Positions 1 to 6,876 of a stretch of DNA of 11,468 bases are shown one piece after another. A model generated the notes under the pieces. The model was not told the origin of the DNA. It searched no databases and worked only from the letters and a program-made list of their open reading frames with translations. Location of the stretch: NCBI GenBank assembly GCA_002407725.1, contig DHOD01000032.1, positions 1 through 11,468 of the forward strand. Reading direction: 5' to 3'. Source of the stretch: Christensenella sp. UBA5399. GTDB lineage: Bacteria > Bacillota > Clostridia > Christensenellales > Christensenellaceae. The position numbers were made by a program, and so were the translations under genes. Position 1 is the stretch's first letter. Each line of letters starts with the position of its first letter.

Positions 1-7
1 CCCTGTT

Positions 8-119
8 TTGCGCCAAAGGCGCAAGGATTGACTATACACGGCAAACCTGCCATCCGCAGGACGGCAGGACGCGGCATTTGCCGCGTCTTTAAAAACAGTC
101 ATCCGGACTGTTTTTAAAG
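8..119. repeat. Train of four tandem hairpins
   Basis: Four inverted repeats lie end to end before the first gene. The first has arms TTGCGCC/GGCGCAA (8-14/18-24). The second has 10-bp arms with one mismatch (46-55/59-68). The third has perfect 9-bp arms GACGCGGCA/TGCCGCGTC (68-76/79-87). The fourth has perfect 14-bp arms (87-100/106-119) with loop ATCCG. Each stem has a different sequence, so this is not one tandem repeat. The last could act as a terminator for a gene to the left, but four in a row exceeds what a terminator needs. The pairing is seen directly; any function is unknown. Confidence 0.75.
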
Positions 120-153
120 TTGTTTAAGTATATTTCAAATTGCGGAGGACATT

Positions 154-1005
154 ATGAAACTGGGCATCACGTGCGAGGGCGGCGCATACCGTACAATCTT
201 CACCAGCGGTGTGCTGGATGTTTTTTTGGACCAGGATATTATGGCCGATTATTTTATCGGCGTATCGGCGGGTATATGCTACGGCATTTCTTACCCCTCC
301 CGCCAAAAGGAGCGCAACCTCAAAATCCTGCAAACTTACGGCACCGACCGGCGTTACCTGTCTTTCTGGAATTTGCTCAACCCCAAAAACAAAAGTATAT
401 ACGGCATACAGTTTGCTTTTTACGACGTCCCCCACAAGCACATCCTTCTCGATTATGATGCACTTGCAGACTTCAAGGGCGAGATCATCGCCGTCGTGAC
501 CAACATCGAGACAGGCAAGGCCGAATACCTGCCCGTGCCGCGGCATAAGGCCGCCATGGACTTGCTGCTTGCCACCTGCGCCATGCCTGTGCTCTTTCCC
601 ATCATCGAATACGATGGGGGGCGGTATATGGACGGCGGCATTGCCAATCCCATCCCCTATGAGCGGGCAATTGCCGATGGTTGCGATAAAAACATTGTGA
701 TTTTGACACGCGAGCGCGATTACCACAAAAGCAGCGAAAAATCGCTCGATTTTGCCGCGCGGTTCTATAAAAAATACCCACATTTCGCGGATGCGCTCAA
801 ACGCCGAAGCGAGCTGTATAACCAAAGCCGCGACCGCCTGTTCCAGTTGGAACGGGAGGGCAGGCTGGTCGTGATCTGTCCGGAAGACACGGCAGGCTTC
901 AAGCGTACAGAAAAAGACCAAGCGAAAATACGCGCCCTCTACGACCAGGGCATTGATGTAGCGCAGCGGGAGCTGGATAAGATCAAAGAATATATTTTGC
1001 GATAG
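154..1005 (+). CDS. Patatin-like phospholipase family protein (YjjU-type)
   Basis: This 283-residue protein is a predicted patatin-family serine acyl hydrolase that would release fatty acids from phospholipids or other acyl esters. The sequence shows the glycine-rich oxyanion segment EGGAYR near residues 8-13, followed by TIFTSGVLD. The nucleophile elbow GVSAG places the catalytic serine at residue 38. The MDGG motif places the partner aspartate near residue 160, so the Ser-Asp dyad is complete. The length fits the small bacterial YjjU-like group. No signal peptide or membrane segment is visible, so a cytoplasmic location is likely. The start is supported by CGGAGG at 143-148, about five bases before ATG. 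It stands alone: hairpins precede it and the next gene converges on it. I found no convincing promoter upstream. The true substrate is not readable from sequence. Confidence 0.9.
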   Translation: MKLGITCEGGAYRTIFTSGVLDVFLDQDIMADYFIGVSAGICYGISYPSRQKERNLKILQTYGTDRRYLSFWNLLNPKNKSIYGIQFAFYDVPHKHILLDYDALADFKGEIIAVVTNIETGKAEYLPVPRHKAAMDLLLATCAMPVLFPIIEYDGGRYMDGGIANPIPYERAIADGCDKNIVILTRERDYHKSSEKSLDFAARFYKKYPHFADALKRRSELYNQSRDRLFQLEREGRLVVICPEDTAGFKRTEKDQAKIRALYDQGIDVAQRELDKIKEYILR

Positions 1006-1020
1006 GGCAGAAACATAAAG

Positions 1021-1046
1021 AAGCTTTTCGCTAGTGCGAAAAGCTT
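1021..1046. terminator. Bidirectional terminator-like hairpin between convergent genes
   Basis: A perfect 11-bp inverted repeat, AAGCTTTTCGC and GCGAAAAGCTT, has a 4-base loop. It sits between the stop of the phospholipase gene (+) and the stop of the gamma subunit gene (-). The stem has its own internal T and A runs, but no long T-tract follows on either strand, so it may be a weak or factor-assisted terminator. Confidence 0.6.
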
Positions 1047-1083
1047 CCACAATTATTACTTATTCATTACACCTTATGCACTG

Positions 1084-1629
1084 TTACAGCTGCGCCAACG
1101 CCGCTTCCTTGCCAAGCTCGATGGCCTTCTCGTTCATTGGGATCAGGTGTTTTTTCCTTTCCCCCATAATCTTCTCCAGGCACTTGATAATCGTCTTGTT
1201 TTCCACCACGTTTTTGCAAGCGTTGTACGCCCCCAGAATCACCATGTTTGCCGCCTTGATGCTGCCCGCGGATTCCGCAATTTTGTTTGCCGCAATATCG
1301 ATCACCTTGATGTCATCCCGCGTGGGCTTGATATCCACCAAATCGGTGTTGACGATCAGGTACCCGCCCGGCTTCACGTTTTTCTCAAACTGCATCAGCG
1401 AGGCCTTGTTCATCACAATCGCGCAATCGGCATCCACCACCACAGGCGATGCCACCTCGTCGCTGGAAATCACCACATTGCAGTTGGCCGTACCGCCGCG
1501 CATCTCCGGGCCATACGACGGAAACCACGATACGTTCTTGCCTTCCTCCATGCCGGCATAGGCGAGTATCTGCCCTGCCAGCAGCACGCCTTGGCCGCCG
1601 AAACCGGCTACAATAATCTGTTCTGTCAT
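1084..1629 (-). CDS. 2-oxoacid:ferredoxin oxidoreductase, gamma subunit
   Basis: This 181-residue protein is the gamma subunit (pyruvate/ketoisovalerate oxidoreductase catalytic domain, POR_gamma) of a four-subunit 2-oxoacid:ferredoxin oxidoreductase. The N-terminal motif GFGGQGV at residues 9-15 and the segment YGPEMRGGTANC near residues 39-50 are hallmarks of this family. The frame stays open upstream for 41 more codons, but the ATG at 1629 is chosen. It overlaps the beta subunit stop by four bases (ATGA), it has an AAGGAGG ribosome site about ten bases upstream, and the family's conserved N-terminus begins there. It is the last gene of the operon, which ends at the hairpin at 1021-1046. 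The function assignment is firm at the family level; the exact oxoacid is not. Confidence 0.95.
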   Translation of the reverse strand: MTEQIIVAGFGGQGVLLAGQILAYAGMEEGKNVSWFPSYGPEMRGGTANCNVVISSDEVASPVVVDADCAIVMNKASLMQFEKNVKPGGYLIVNTDLVDIKPTRDDIKVIDIAANKIAESAGSIKAANMVILGAYNACKNVVENKTIIKCLEKIMGERKKHLIPMNEKAIELGKEAALAQL

Positions 1630-2387
1630 ACCGCGTCGCCCTCCTTTGCCGCCCCCAGGTCTTTTGTCACACCCAGCGGGTATTGGGGAATCATATTTTC
1701 CTTCAACCAGCCCATCGACTCCACAGGCGATAACCCCCAGTTTGTCGGGCATGTGGAAAGCACTTCCACCAGCGAGAACCCCCTGCCCTCCATCTGATAC
1801 TGAAACGCTTTTTTGATCGCTTTTTTTGTCTTGATGATATTGGGCACGTCATGGGACGATGTACGCTCCACATAATATGCACCATTGATGGTCGCAAGCA
1901 TTTCCGCCACGTTGACCGGCCTGCCCTGCGTCTCCTCGTTGCGGCCCAACGGCGACGTTGTCGTCACCTGCCCCACCAGCGTCGTGGGTGCCATCTGGCC
2001 ACCCGTCATGCCGTAAATCGCATTGTTGATAAAGATCGTCGTAATCTTCTCGCTACGCGCGGCGGCATGCACGATCTCCGCCATACCGATGGAAGCAAGG
2101 TCGCCGTCGCCCTGGTACGTGAACACCAGGCTTTCGGGGCTCACCCGCTTGATGCCGGTCGCCACTGCGGGCGCTCGCCCGTGCGCGGCCTCCATCATGT
2201 CGCAGTTAAAATAATTGTACGCAAACACAGCGCAACCCACCGGCGCAACACCGATCGTCTTGTCCTGCATACCCAGCTCTTCTATACACTCCGCCACCAA
2301 CCTGTGGACAATACCATGTGTGCAACCGGGACAATAGTGGAAGGGGACGTCTGTCAGCATTTTCGTTTTCTCAAATACTTTTGCCAT
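1626..2387 (-). CDS. 2-oxoacid:ferredoxin oxidoreductase, beta subunit (TPP-binding)
   Basis: This 253-residue subunit carries the thiamine pyrophosphate site and decarboxylates the 2-oxoacid. CPGC at residues 19-22 is the conserved N-terminal motif. The TPP/Mg2+ motif runs from GDGDLASIG at 93-101 to NNAIYGMTGGQ at 121-131. The length matches the short beta subunits of the Kor/Vor type. The ribosome site AAGGAGGGG lies inside the last codons of the alpha gene. The start codon follows the alpha stop with one base between, so the two are probably translationally coupled. Its own stop overlaps the gamma start by four bases. Beta subunits of 2-oxoglutarate- and ketoisovalerate-specific enzymes look alike, so the substrate comes mainly from the alpha subunit. 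Confidence 0.95.
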   Translation of the reverse strand: MAKVFEKTKMLTDVPFHYCPGCTHGIVHRLVAECIEELGMQDKTIGVAPVGCAVFAYNYFNCDMMEAAHGRAPAVATGIKRVSPESLVFTYQGDGDLASIGMAEIVHAAARSEKITTIFINNAIYGMTGGQMAPTTLVGQVTTTSPLGRNEETQGRPVNVAEMLATINGAYYVERTSSHDVPNIIKTKKAIKKAFQYQMEGRGFSLVEVLSTCPTNWGLSPVESMGWLKENMIPQYPLGVTKDLGAAKEGDAV

Positions 2388-2388
2388 G

Positions 2389-3450
2389 TTATTTCCCCTC
2401 CTTCATTTTAACCAGTTCCGCCACAATGTCATCCGGCGCGGGGATGATTCCGCCCGTGGTGCCATAAAACGCCACCGGCACACGGCCTTCCGACGCCAGG
2501 CGTACATCCTCCAGCATCTGGCCCTGGTTCATCTCCACAACCAGCATGCCTTTGACCTGCCGGGATATTTTGTCAACCGCATCAGCCGGGAACGGCCAAA
2601 GCGTGATTGGGCGAACCAGCCCCACCTTGATCCCCTGCTCGCGCGCTTTGAGCACCGCGTTTTTCGCAATACGCGCAATGGTGCCAAACGCCACGATCAC
2701 ATAATCGGCATCGTCCGTCATAAAGTTTTGCACGCGGACTTCGTTTTTCTCGATTTCGTCATATTTGGCCTTCAGCTTTTTATTGACCTCGCTCATCACA
2801 TCCGCTTCAATATAAAGCGAATTGACGATTGCGCGGTCGCGGCTCTTGCCGTCCCAGCCTGTTGCCGCCCAGTCTTTTTCCGGCAGCTCCACCGCGGGCC
2901 TCTCCTGAAACTCAACCGGCTCCATCATCTGGCCAATCATACCGTCTCCCAGCACCATCACGGGGATGCGGTACTTGTCCGCCAGGTCAAAACCATCCAT
3001 CACCAGGTCTGCAGCCTCCTGCACACTGGCCGGGGCCAGCACAATCAGGCGGTAATCGCCATGTCCGCCGCCCCTTGTCGCCTGAAAGTAATCGCCCTGC
3101 GAGGGCAGTATCCCCCCCAGTCCGGGCCCTGAACGTACGATGTTCACAATCACGCAAGGCAGCTCGGCACAGGCAATATAGCTGATGCCCTCCTGCTTGA
3201 GGCTGATGCCCGGCGACGACGACGACGTCATCACGCGCGCACCGGCGCCCGCCGCACCATACACCATGTTGATGGCCGCCACTTCACTCTCCGCCTGGAC
3301 AAATGCTCCGCCAATCTGCGGCATACGCCGCGACATATACTCGGGAATCTGGTTTTGCGGCGTGATCGGATAACCGAAAAAGGCCTTGCAGCCCGCTTTG
3401 ACCGCCGCCTCGGCGATCGCCTCGTTCCCTTTCATCAATTCTTTTGCCAT
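2389..3450 (-). CDS. vorB: 2-oxoacid:ferredoxin oxidoreductase, alpha subunit (VorB type)
   Basis: This 353-residue alpha subunit shapes the substrate pocket and the dimer core of a coenzyme A-acylating 2-oxoacid:ferredoxin oxidoreductase. Visible landmarks are [26 protein letters not shown] at the N-terminus (the pyrimidine-binding domain I), [20 protein letters not shown] near residues 54-73, the [10 protein letters not shown] stretch, and a C-terminal transketolase-like domain with the VVEMNQGQM segment. This pattern is the one annotated as VorB, 3-methyl-2-oxobutanoate (2-oxoisovalerate) dehydrogenase. That would convert branched-chain oxoacids from valine, leucine or isoleucine to acyl-CoA, CO2 and reduced ferredoxin. 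A KorA (2-oxoglutarate) role cannot be excluded. The ribosome site GAGG lies ten bases before ATG, and the ferredoxin-subunit gene ends 22 bases upstream. Confidence 0.93.
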   Translation of the reverse strand: MAKELMKGNEAIAEAAVKAGCKAFFGYPITPQNQIPEYMSRRMPQIGGAFVQAESEVAAINMVYGAAGAGARVMTSSSSPGISLKQEGISYIACAELPCVIVNIVRSGPGLGGILPSQGDYFQATRGGGHGDYRLIVLAPASVQEAADLVMDGFDLADKYRIPVMVLGDGMIGQMMEPVEFQERPAVELPEKDWAATGWDGKSRDRAIVNSLYIEADVMSEVNKKLKAKYDEIEKNEVRVQNFMTDDADYVIVAFGTIARIAKNAVLKAREQGIKVGLVRPITLWPFPADAVDKISRQVKGMLVVEMNQGQMLEDVRLASEGRVPVAFYGTTGGIIPAPDDIVAELVKMKEGK

Positions 3451-3472
3451 ATTATTTAATCCTCGTCAAAAA

Positions 3473-3679
3473 TTATTTTTCAATCTCAATTGCCACATCG
3501 GGGCAAATTCTTGCACATGCCGCACAGGCTATACAAGCATCTTGGTCTGTGATGCCTGCCGGATGGTAACCCTTTGCGTTCAGTTTCCCTTTGTTGATTT
3601 CCAAAATCTTTTTTGGACAGGCGCTCGTACACAGGCCGCAGCCCTTGCATGTGTCTTCAAAAATCGTCACCTTTGCCAT
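3473..3679 (-). CDS. 2-oxoacid:ferredoxin oxidoreductase, delta subunit (2x[4Fe-4S] ferredoxin)
   Basis: This 68-residue protein is the ferredoxin-like delta subunit that passes electrons from the TPP centre to free ferredoxin. It has two complete cluster motifs, CKGCGLCTSACP near residues 11-22 and CIACAACARICP near 49-60, each with three closely spaced cysteines and a CP. That predicts two [4Fe-4S] clusters. It is the first gene of the operon. The ribosome site AAGGTG lies nine bases before ATG, and a strong promoter sits about 60 bases upstream. The order delta-alpha-beta-gamma is common for Vor/Kor operons in anaerobes. Confidence 0.95.
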   Translation of the reverse strand: MAKVTIFEDTCKGCGLCTSACPKKILEINKGKLNAKGYHPAGITDQDACIACAACARICPDVAIEIEK

Positions 3680-3736
3680 TTACGTATCACCTTCTTCTCA
3701 TAATCTATACATATCCATATATAAGCATACCATAAC

Positions 3737-3765
3737 AGAATAGCATTTTGACGCGTGACAGTCAA
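3737..3765 (-). promoter_or_regulatory. Promoter of the vor-type operon, with overlapping dyad
   Basis: On the minus strand a TTGACT -35 box (3760-3765) is followed by exactly 17 bases and a TATTCT -10 box (3737-3742). This is close to the sigma-A consensus and about 58 bases upstream of the delta subunit start. A dyad with arms TTGAC and GTCAA (3748-3752 and 3761-3765 on the plus strand) covers the -35 box and part of the spacer. It could be a repressor site; that is inference. Confidence 0.75.
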
Positions 3766-3900
3766 GGCAAAACCCTCATTGTCATCGCTTTTTTACACAT
3801 ATTTCATAATAGTTCCCATAAGATAAAGCGTGTTTTTATTGGAACTTTGCAGTTCAAAAAGCCGCAATCTTTTTCCTCAAAGAAATGACCCAATGGGGAT

Positions 3901-3996
3901 CGAAAGGGGCAAAGCCCCTTCGCGGTTTGAAGGGGTAATAGGGGATTGTTAAGGGGGCAATAGGGGGAGATTCCGAATCCCCCTTGCCCCCTTAAC
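3901..3996. repeat. Hairpin and G-run block downstream of the nucleoside hydrolase gene
   Basis: This block lies in a 409-base gap between genes. A hairpin at 3901-3922 has arms CGAAAGGGGC/GCCCCTTCG with one bulge. A second inverted repeat spans 3948-3996: its outer arms GTTAAGGGGGCAA and TTGCCCCCTTAAC pair perfectly and an inner G5/C5 stem continues inward. On the plus strand four runs of four or five G (3932-3935, 3941-3944, 3953-3957, 3963-3967) form a candidate G-quadruplex. The large stem could terminate the nucleoside hydrolase transcript, but it has no T-tract. Apart from this block and the promoter at 3737-3765, I see nothing in 3680-4088. Confidence 0.7.
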
Positions 3997-4088
3997 GCTA
4001 GAGTTCTTTTAATTTAGTCGTATAACAATCGCAACAATACAGAGTAAAAAAGCGTTTACCCGGCATATAAGGTTGGCATTCCTTTGCA

Positions 4089-5012
4089 TTACCCCAAAAC
4101 CGCATAAATCATCTGCGAAAAACGGTCCCTGTCCACCGTTTTGGAAAGATGTATGTTGGGCACAAGCCCCAGCCTGCCGTTTATATCGGACACCGTCTCC
4201 CCCCGGGTCAGGCTGTCAATGCTGACGTCTATATGTACCTGCTCAAATTCTACCAGTGTTTGATCCATCAACCATCCTATACACAGCGCATCGTGCACCG
4301 GGCACCCCTTGATTCCAGGGTCGCTTTCCTGGTACCGGGCCCAATAATGGTCCAACAGGCCCCCGGCCATCCGGCCCGTCTTCGATCCGCTTTTCTTAAG
4401 CTTGGCAATCTCTTCCCCATATACCAGCGCCTGCATTGTGACGTCCAACGCAACCAGCCATGTGTCGCATCCGCTTTCCAATACGATTTTCGCGGCCTCC
4501 GGGTCGCAATAACAGTTGAACTCCGCCGCCGATGTGACGTTGCCGGGCGCCCTGACCGCGCCGCCCATGATCACCAGTTTGTCAATCTTGTCCTTGATAT
4601 CCGGTGCAATGCTGAAGGCCATCGCAATGTTGGTCAGCGGGCCGATCGCCACAACCGTCACCTGCTCTTCCGCATTTCGCAGCGTATTGACAATAAAATC
4701 GACGGCATGGCCCTCCCGCGCCTTCGCCGTAGCGGCAGGCAGGTCATAGCCGCCCAAACCGCGCTTGCCATGTATTTGGGGCGCGTAATACGGCTCTCGC
4801 ATCAAAGGCTTGCCGCACCCCGCATAAACGGGAACATACGCCGCGTCCGCATAGTCAAGCACATCAAGCGCGTTGCGCGTCGCATCGTCCAGCCGACAGT
4901 TGCCCGCAACCGTCGTCACGCCCAGCAGGTTGAGTTCCTCCGATTTTGCAGCCATCAACAATGCAATCGCATCGTCGTGCCCCGGGTCGCAATCTATCAA
5001 TATATTTTTCAT
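4089..5012 (-). CDS. Nucleoside hydrolase (IunH/Rih family)
   Basis: This 307-residue enzyme is predicted to hydrolyse the N-glycosidic bond of ribonucleosides, giving a free base and ribose, in the cytoplasm. The calcium-binding motif DCDPGHDDA lies at residues 7-15. The segment HGKRGLGG starts near residue 81. AEFNCYCDPEAA (about 163-174) supplies the ribose-contacting Glu and Asn. HDA near 240-242 supplies the usual active-site His and the last calcium ligand. All key residues of the family are present. The frame opens seven codons earlier, but the ATG at 5012 is chosen because GGGAGGG ends eight bases before it and the conserved beta strand starts right there. It is transcribed alone from the promoter at 5059-5086. 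Purine versus pyrimidine preference cannot be told. Confidence 0.93.
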   Translation of the reverse strand: MKNILIDCDPGHDDAIALLMAAKSEELNLLGVTTVAGNCRLDDATRNALDVLDYADAAYVPVYAGCGKPLMREPYYAPQIHGKRGLGGYDLPAATAKAREGHAVDFIVNTLRNAEEQVTVVAIGPLTNIAMAFSIAPDIKDKIDKLVIMGGAVRAPGNVTSAAEFNCYCDPEAAKIVLESGCDTWLVALDVTMQALVYGEEIAKLKKSGSKTGRMAGGLLDHYWARYQESDPGIKGCPVHDALCIGWLMDQTLVEFEQVHIDVSIDSLTRGETVSDINGRLGLVPNIHLSKTVDRDRFSQMIYAVLG

Positions 5013-5052
5013 GCCATACGCCCTCCCTATCAAAATATATTATTCACCAATT

Positions 5053-5086
5053 AAAAACACTATGTGTTTTTTCATCAGACTGTCAA
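5053..5086 (-). promoter_or_regulatory. Promoter and overlapping palindrome of the nucleoside hydrolase gene
   Basis: The minus strand has a perfect TTGACA -35 box (5081-5086) and, 16 bases later, CATAGT (5059-5064) as a moderate -10 box. A perfect palindrome with arms AAAAACAC and GTGTTTTT and a 3-base loop (5053-5060/5064-5071) lies over the -10 box. It may be an operator, or the hairpin of a short terminator for a plus-strand transcript. Confidence 0.55.
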
Positions 5087-5109
5087 AGAAGAGATATATT
5101 TCCAAAACA

Positions 5110-5138
5110 TATGCAAGATCAAGAAGATCACTTGCATA
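5110..5138. promoter_or_regulatory. Inverted repeat upstream of the nucleoside hydrolase promoter
   Basis: The outer arms TATGCAAG and CTTGCATA (5110-5117/5131-5138) pair perfectly. An inner GATC pair around AAGAA continues the symmetry with one extra base. The site lies about 25 bases upstream of the -35 box, where an activator or a second repressor dimer could bind. The symmetry is seen; the role is inferred. Confidence 0.45.
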
Positions 5139-5252
5139 ACTAACGGGTATTTCTTTTGGGTCAAGGAGCAGCTTTGCACACATTCGCCATGGGCTCGCTT
5201 CGCCTGTGGCTGGCTCACCTCATGCTCACAGCGTCCGGCGGATTGTATTGAT

Positions 5253-5392
5253 TTCGCCTGCGGCGACTTAAGGGGCAAGCCCCTTAAGGAACCCTTAATA
5301 CCAATCTTGCCTAAGAGGAATACCATAGCAAAGGAGTTCCAAGAACCATGGGTTCTTGGCCCCCGGAGGCAATACACTCATCACGTAGTGAT
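5253..5392. repeat. Hairpin-rich non-coding block
   Basis: The 487-base gap 5034-5520 holds no convincing gene beyond its flanking control sites. In this part several stems follow one another. CGCC/GGCG lies near 5255-5265. CTTAAGGGGC/GCCCCTTAAG is perfect with a 2-base loop (5267-5276/5279-5288). CCAAGAACC/GGTTCTTGG is perfect with a 3-base loop (5339-5347/5351-5359). ATCAC/GTGAT lies at 5380-5392. The GGGGCAA..GCCCC core resembles stems at 3906-3918 and 6843-6856. It may be a dispersed repeat; no transposase or coding signal is visible. Confidence 0.65.
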
Positions 5393-5482
5393 ACATTGAC
5401 CCCAGAGGATAACCCTTGAGTTTTGAAAGAACTACCCTCAATATTTCATTCGAAGTCGCATAATTTAGGTTTTTCGACAAGC

Positions 5483-5510
5483 AAAAGCGGCTACAGTTGT
5501 AGCCGCTTTT
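5483..5510 (-). terminator. Rho-independent terminator of the iron-type alcohol dehydrogenase gene
   Basis: Perfect 12-bp arms AAAAGCGGCTAC and GTAGCCGCTTTT with a 4-base loop lie 10 bases after the stop codon. On the minus strand the stem ends in TTTT followed by GCTTG, a usual terminator form. It may also work on the plus strand, but no plus-strand gene reads into it. Confidence 0.85.
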
Positions 5511-5520
5511 GGTTTGCCTT

Positions 5521-6729
5521 TTATTGCGCCATCTTGATGATATTCACGATATCCTCGTGCGACAGCTTCTTGTACCAGCCGATGGTTCCTACATCGTTGT
5601 TGACGCGGACGCGCTTGGCCATTTTCCACATCACATCTTCGGGAATCTCGTCGGGCATCGTTTCGTTCTCGCACAGGTGGGTTTTAAGCCCCATGCTCTG
5701 GAAGAAGCTCTCCAGCCTGTCGATGCCGTCGTTGATCACCACTTCGGGATGCTCGGGATCGTCGTTGCAGCCCATTACGCGGGTCGCAAACTTCAGGAAT
5801 ATGGACATATCCTCTTTGTATACATAGCGCATCCACGCGGGGATAACCGCCGCAAGGCCCGCGCCGTGCGTCAGGTCGTATTCGCCCGATATCTCGTGCT
5901 CGATAAAGTGCATGCCCCAGTCGTCCTGCCTGCCCATGCCGGTAAGGCCGTTGTGAGAGAACGAACCCGCCACCATAATGCTTGCGCGTGCGTCGTAATC
6001 CTGGGGATTATCCATCAGCACCCGCGCGCAGCTCAGGCAGGTTTTGAATATCGCTTCGCAAAGCCTGTCGGTCAGCTCGTTGCCCTTGTCCTTTGTAAAG
6101 TAACGCTCGAACGAGTGGGACATGATGTCCACAATGCCATAGGCTGTCTGCGTCTTGGGCAGTGACATGGTCACTTCAGGGTTCTCGATGACAAACTTCG
6201 CGCGGTTGATGTCATTATCGCAGAAACGCTTCAGGTTTTCTTCTTCCTTGTTGACAACCGAGCTGTTGGATGTTTCGCTGCCGGAGGCGGGAATTGTCAG
6301 TATAACGCCGATCGGTGTGCTCTTTTGGGGCACGGCCTTCCAAACGCCGTTGCTATCGGCATCATAGAAATCCCACACATCGCCGTCGTACGGGATACCC
6401 ATTGCGATGCCCTTGGTGGAATCGATGACGCTGCCGCCGCCGACTGCCAGCATAAAATCTACGCCTTCCTTGCGTGCAAGCTCAATGCCTTCATATATCT
6501 TGGAAAGGCGCGGGTTGGGCACAACGCCGCCCAGCTCTACAACGCCGAGTCCGGCATCCTTCAGATACCCGATGATTTTGTCGATAAAACCGCTCTCTTT
6601 GAGGTATGCGCTGTCATGATGCACCATGACCTTTGTTCCGCCGTACTCCTTGACCCATTTGCCAACCTGCTTTTCGGCCTCTTTGCCTACAATCAGCCGG
6701 GAAGGCGCCAAATACGTAAAATCTCTCAT
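5521..6729 (-). CDS. Iron-containing alcohol dehydrogenase (butanol dehydrogenase/YqhD type)
   Basis: This 402-residue group III alcohol dehydrogenase is predicted to reduce aldehydes to alcohols with NAD(P)H. The nucleotide-binding motif GGGSVIDSTKG starts at residue 97. Four metal ligands are at the spacing known for E. coli YqhD: Asp201 and His205 in IVDIMSHSFE, His274 in GMHFIEHE and His288 in DLTHGAGLA. The length and the C-terminal VNNDVGTIGWYKKLS segment match the butanol dehydrogenase BdhA/YqhD group. Two ATGs lie close together. The inner one at 6729 is chosen because GGAGG ends six bases before it and touches the outer one directly. It has its own promoter and terminator. No N-terminal or C-terminal extension that could serve as a microcompartment targeting peptide is visible. 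The cofactor and natural aldehyde are unknown. Confidence 0.94.
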   Translation of the reverse strand: MRDFTYLAPSRLIVGKEAEKQVGKWVKEYGGTKVMVHHDSAYLKESGFIDKIIGYLKDAGLGVVELGGVVPNPRLSKIYEGIELARKEGVDFMLAVGGGSVIDSTKGIAMGIPYDGDVWDFYDADSNGVWKAVPQKSTPIGVILTIPASGSETSNSSVVNKEEENLKRFCDNDINRAKFVIENPEVTMSLPKTQTAYGIVDIMSHSFERYFTKDKGNELTDRLCEAIFKTCLSCARVLMDNPQDYDARASIMVAGSFSHNGLTGMGRQDDWGMHFIEHEISGEYDLTHGAGLAAVIPAWMRYVYKEDMSIFLKFATRVMGCNDDPEHPEVVINDGIDRLESFFQSMGLKTHLCENETMPDEIPEDVMWKMAKRVRVNNDVGTIGWYKKLSHEDIVNIIKMAQ

Positions 6730-6791
6730 TTTCATCCTCCGTTTATATTTAATTAAAAGTCGTTGATTATCTGCCTACAAAGTATAGGTGC

Positions 6792-6830
6792 ATGATAGCA
6801 CACCATAAAACGAAATTCAATTCATGAATT
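6792..6830 (-). promoter_or_regulatory. Promoter of the iron-type alcohol dehydrogenase gene, with palindrome
   Basis: The minus strand carries TTGAAT (6815-6820), a 17-base spacer and TATCAT (6792-6797), about 63 bases before the start codon. A perfect 12-bp palindrome, AATTCATGAATT (6819-6830), touches the upstream edge of the -35 box and is a candidate operator. The gene can therefore be expressed independently of the zinc-type dehydrogenase gene, whose terminator lies just upstream. Confidence 0.7.
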
Positions 6831-6837
6831 AAAATAA

Positions 6838-6861
6838 ACCCAGGGGCAAAAGCCCCTGAGT
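6838..6861 (-). terminator. Terminator of the zinc-type alcohol dehydrogenase gene
   Basis: On the minus strand AACTCAGGGGC pairs with GCCCCTGGGTT around a TTTT loop (one G-T wobble), and TTATTTTAATT follows. The stem lies 15 bases after the stop codon. On the plus strand the same stem ends in GTTTTT, so it may work in both directions. Confidence 0.8.
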
Positions 6862-6876
6862 TTTTCCGTTGTATAA

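Noticed and set aside
1..119. CRISPR array considered for the tandem palindromes at both ends of the window
   Set aside because: The units differ in sequence and length. There is no repeated direct repeat with regular spacers and no cas gene in the window.
124..1050. A 308-codon minus-strand frame over the phospholipase gene
   Set aside because: The plus-strand frame has a complete patatin Ser-Asp dyad and a good ribosome site. The antisense frame has none of these and runs through both flanking hairpins.
4149..5054. A 301-codon plus-strand frame over the nucleoside hydrolase gene
   Set aside because: Arg/His-rich product without motifs. The minus-strand frame contains all catalytic residues of nucleoside hydrolases.
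5064..5399. A 111-codon plus-strand frame in the gap after the iron-type dehydrogenase gene
   Set aside because: It crosses several perfect hairpins, has no ribosome site and no recognisable domain. The block is better read as non-coding repeat sequence.
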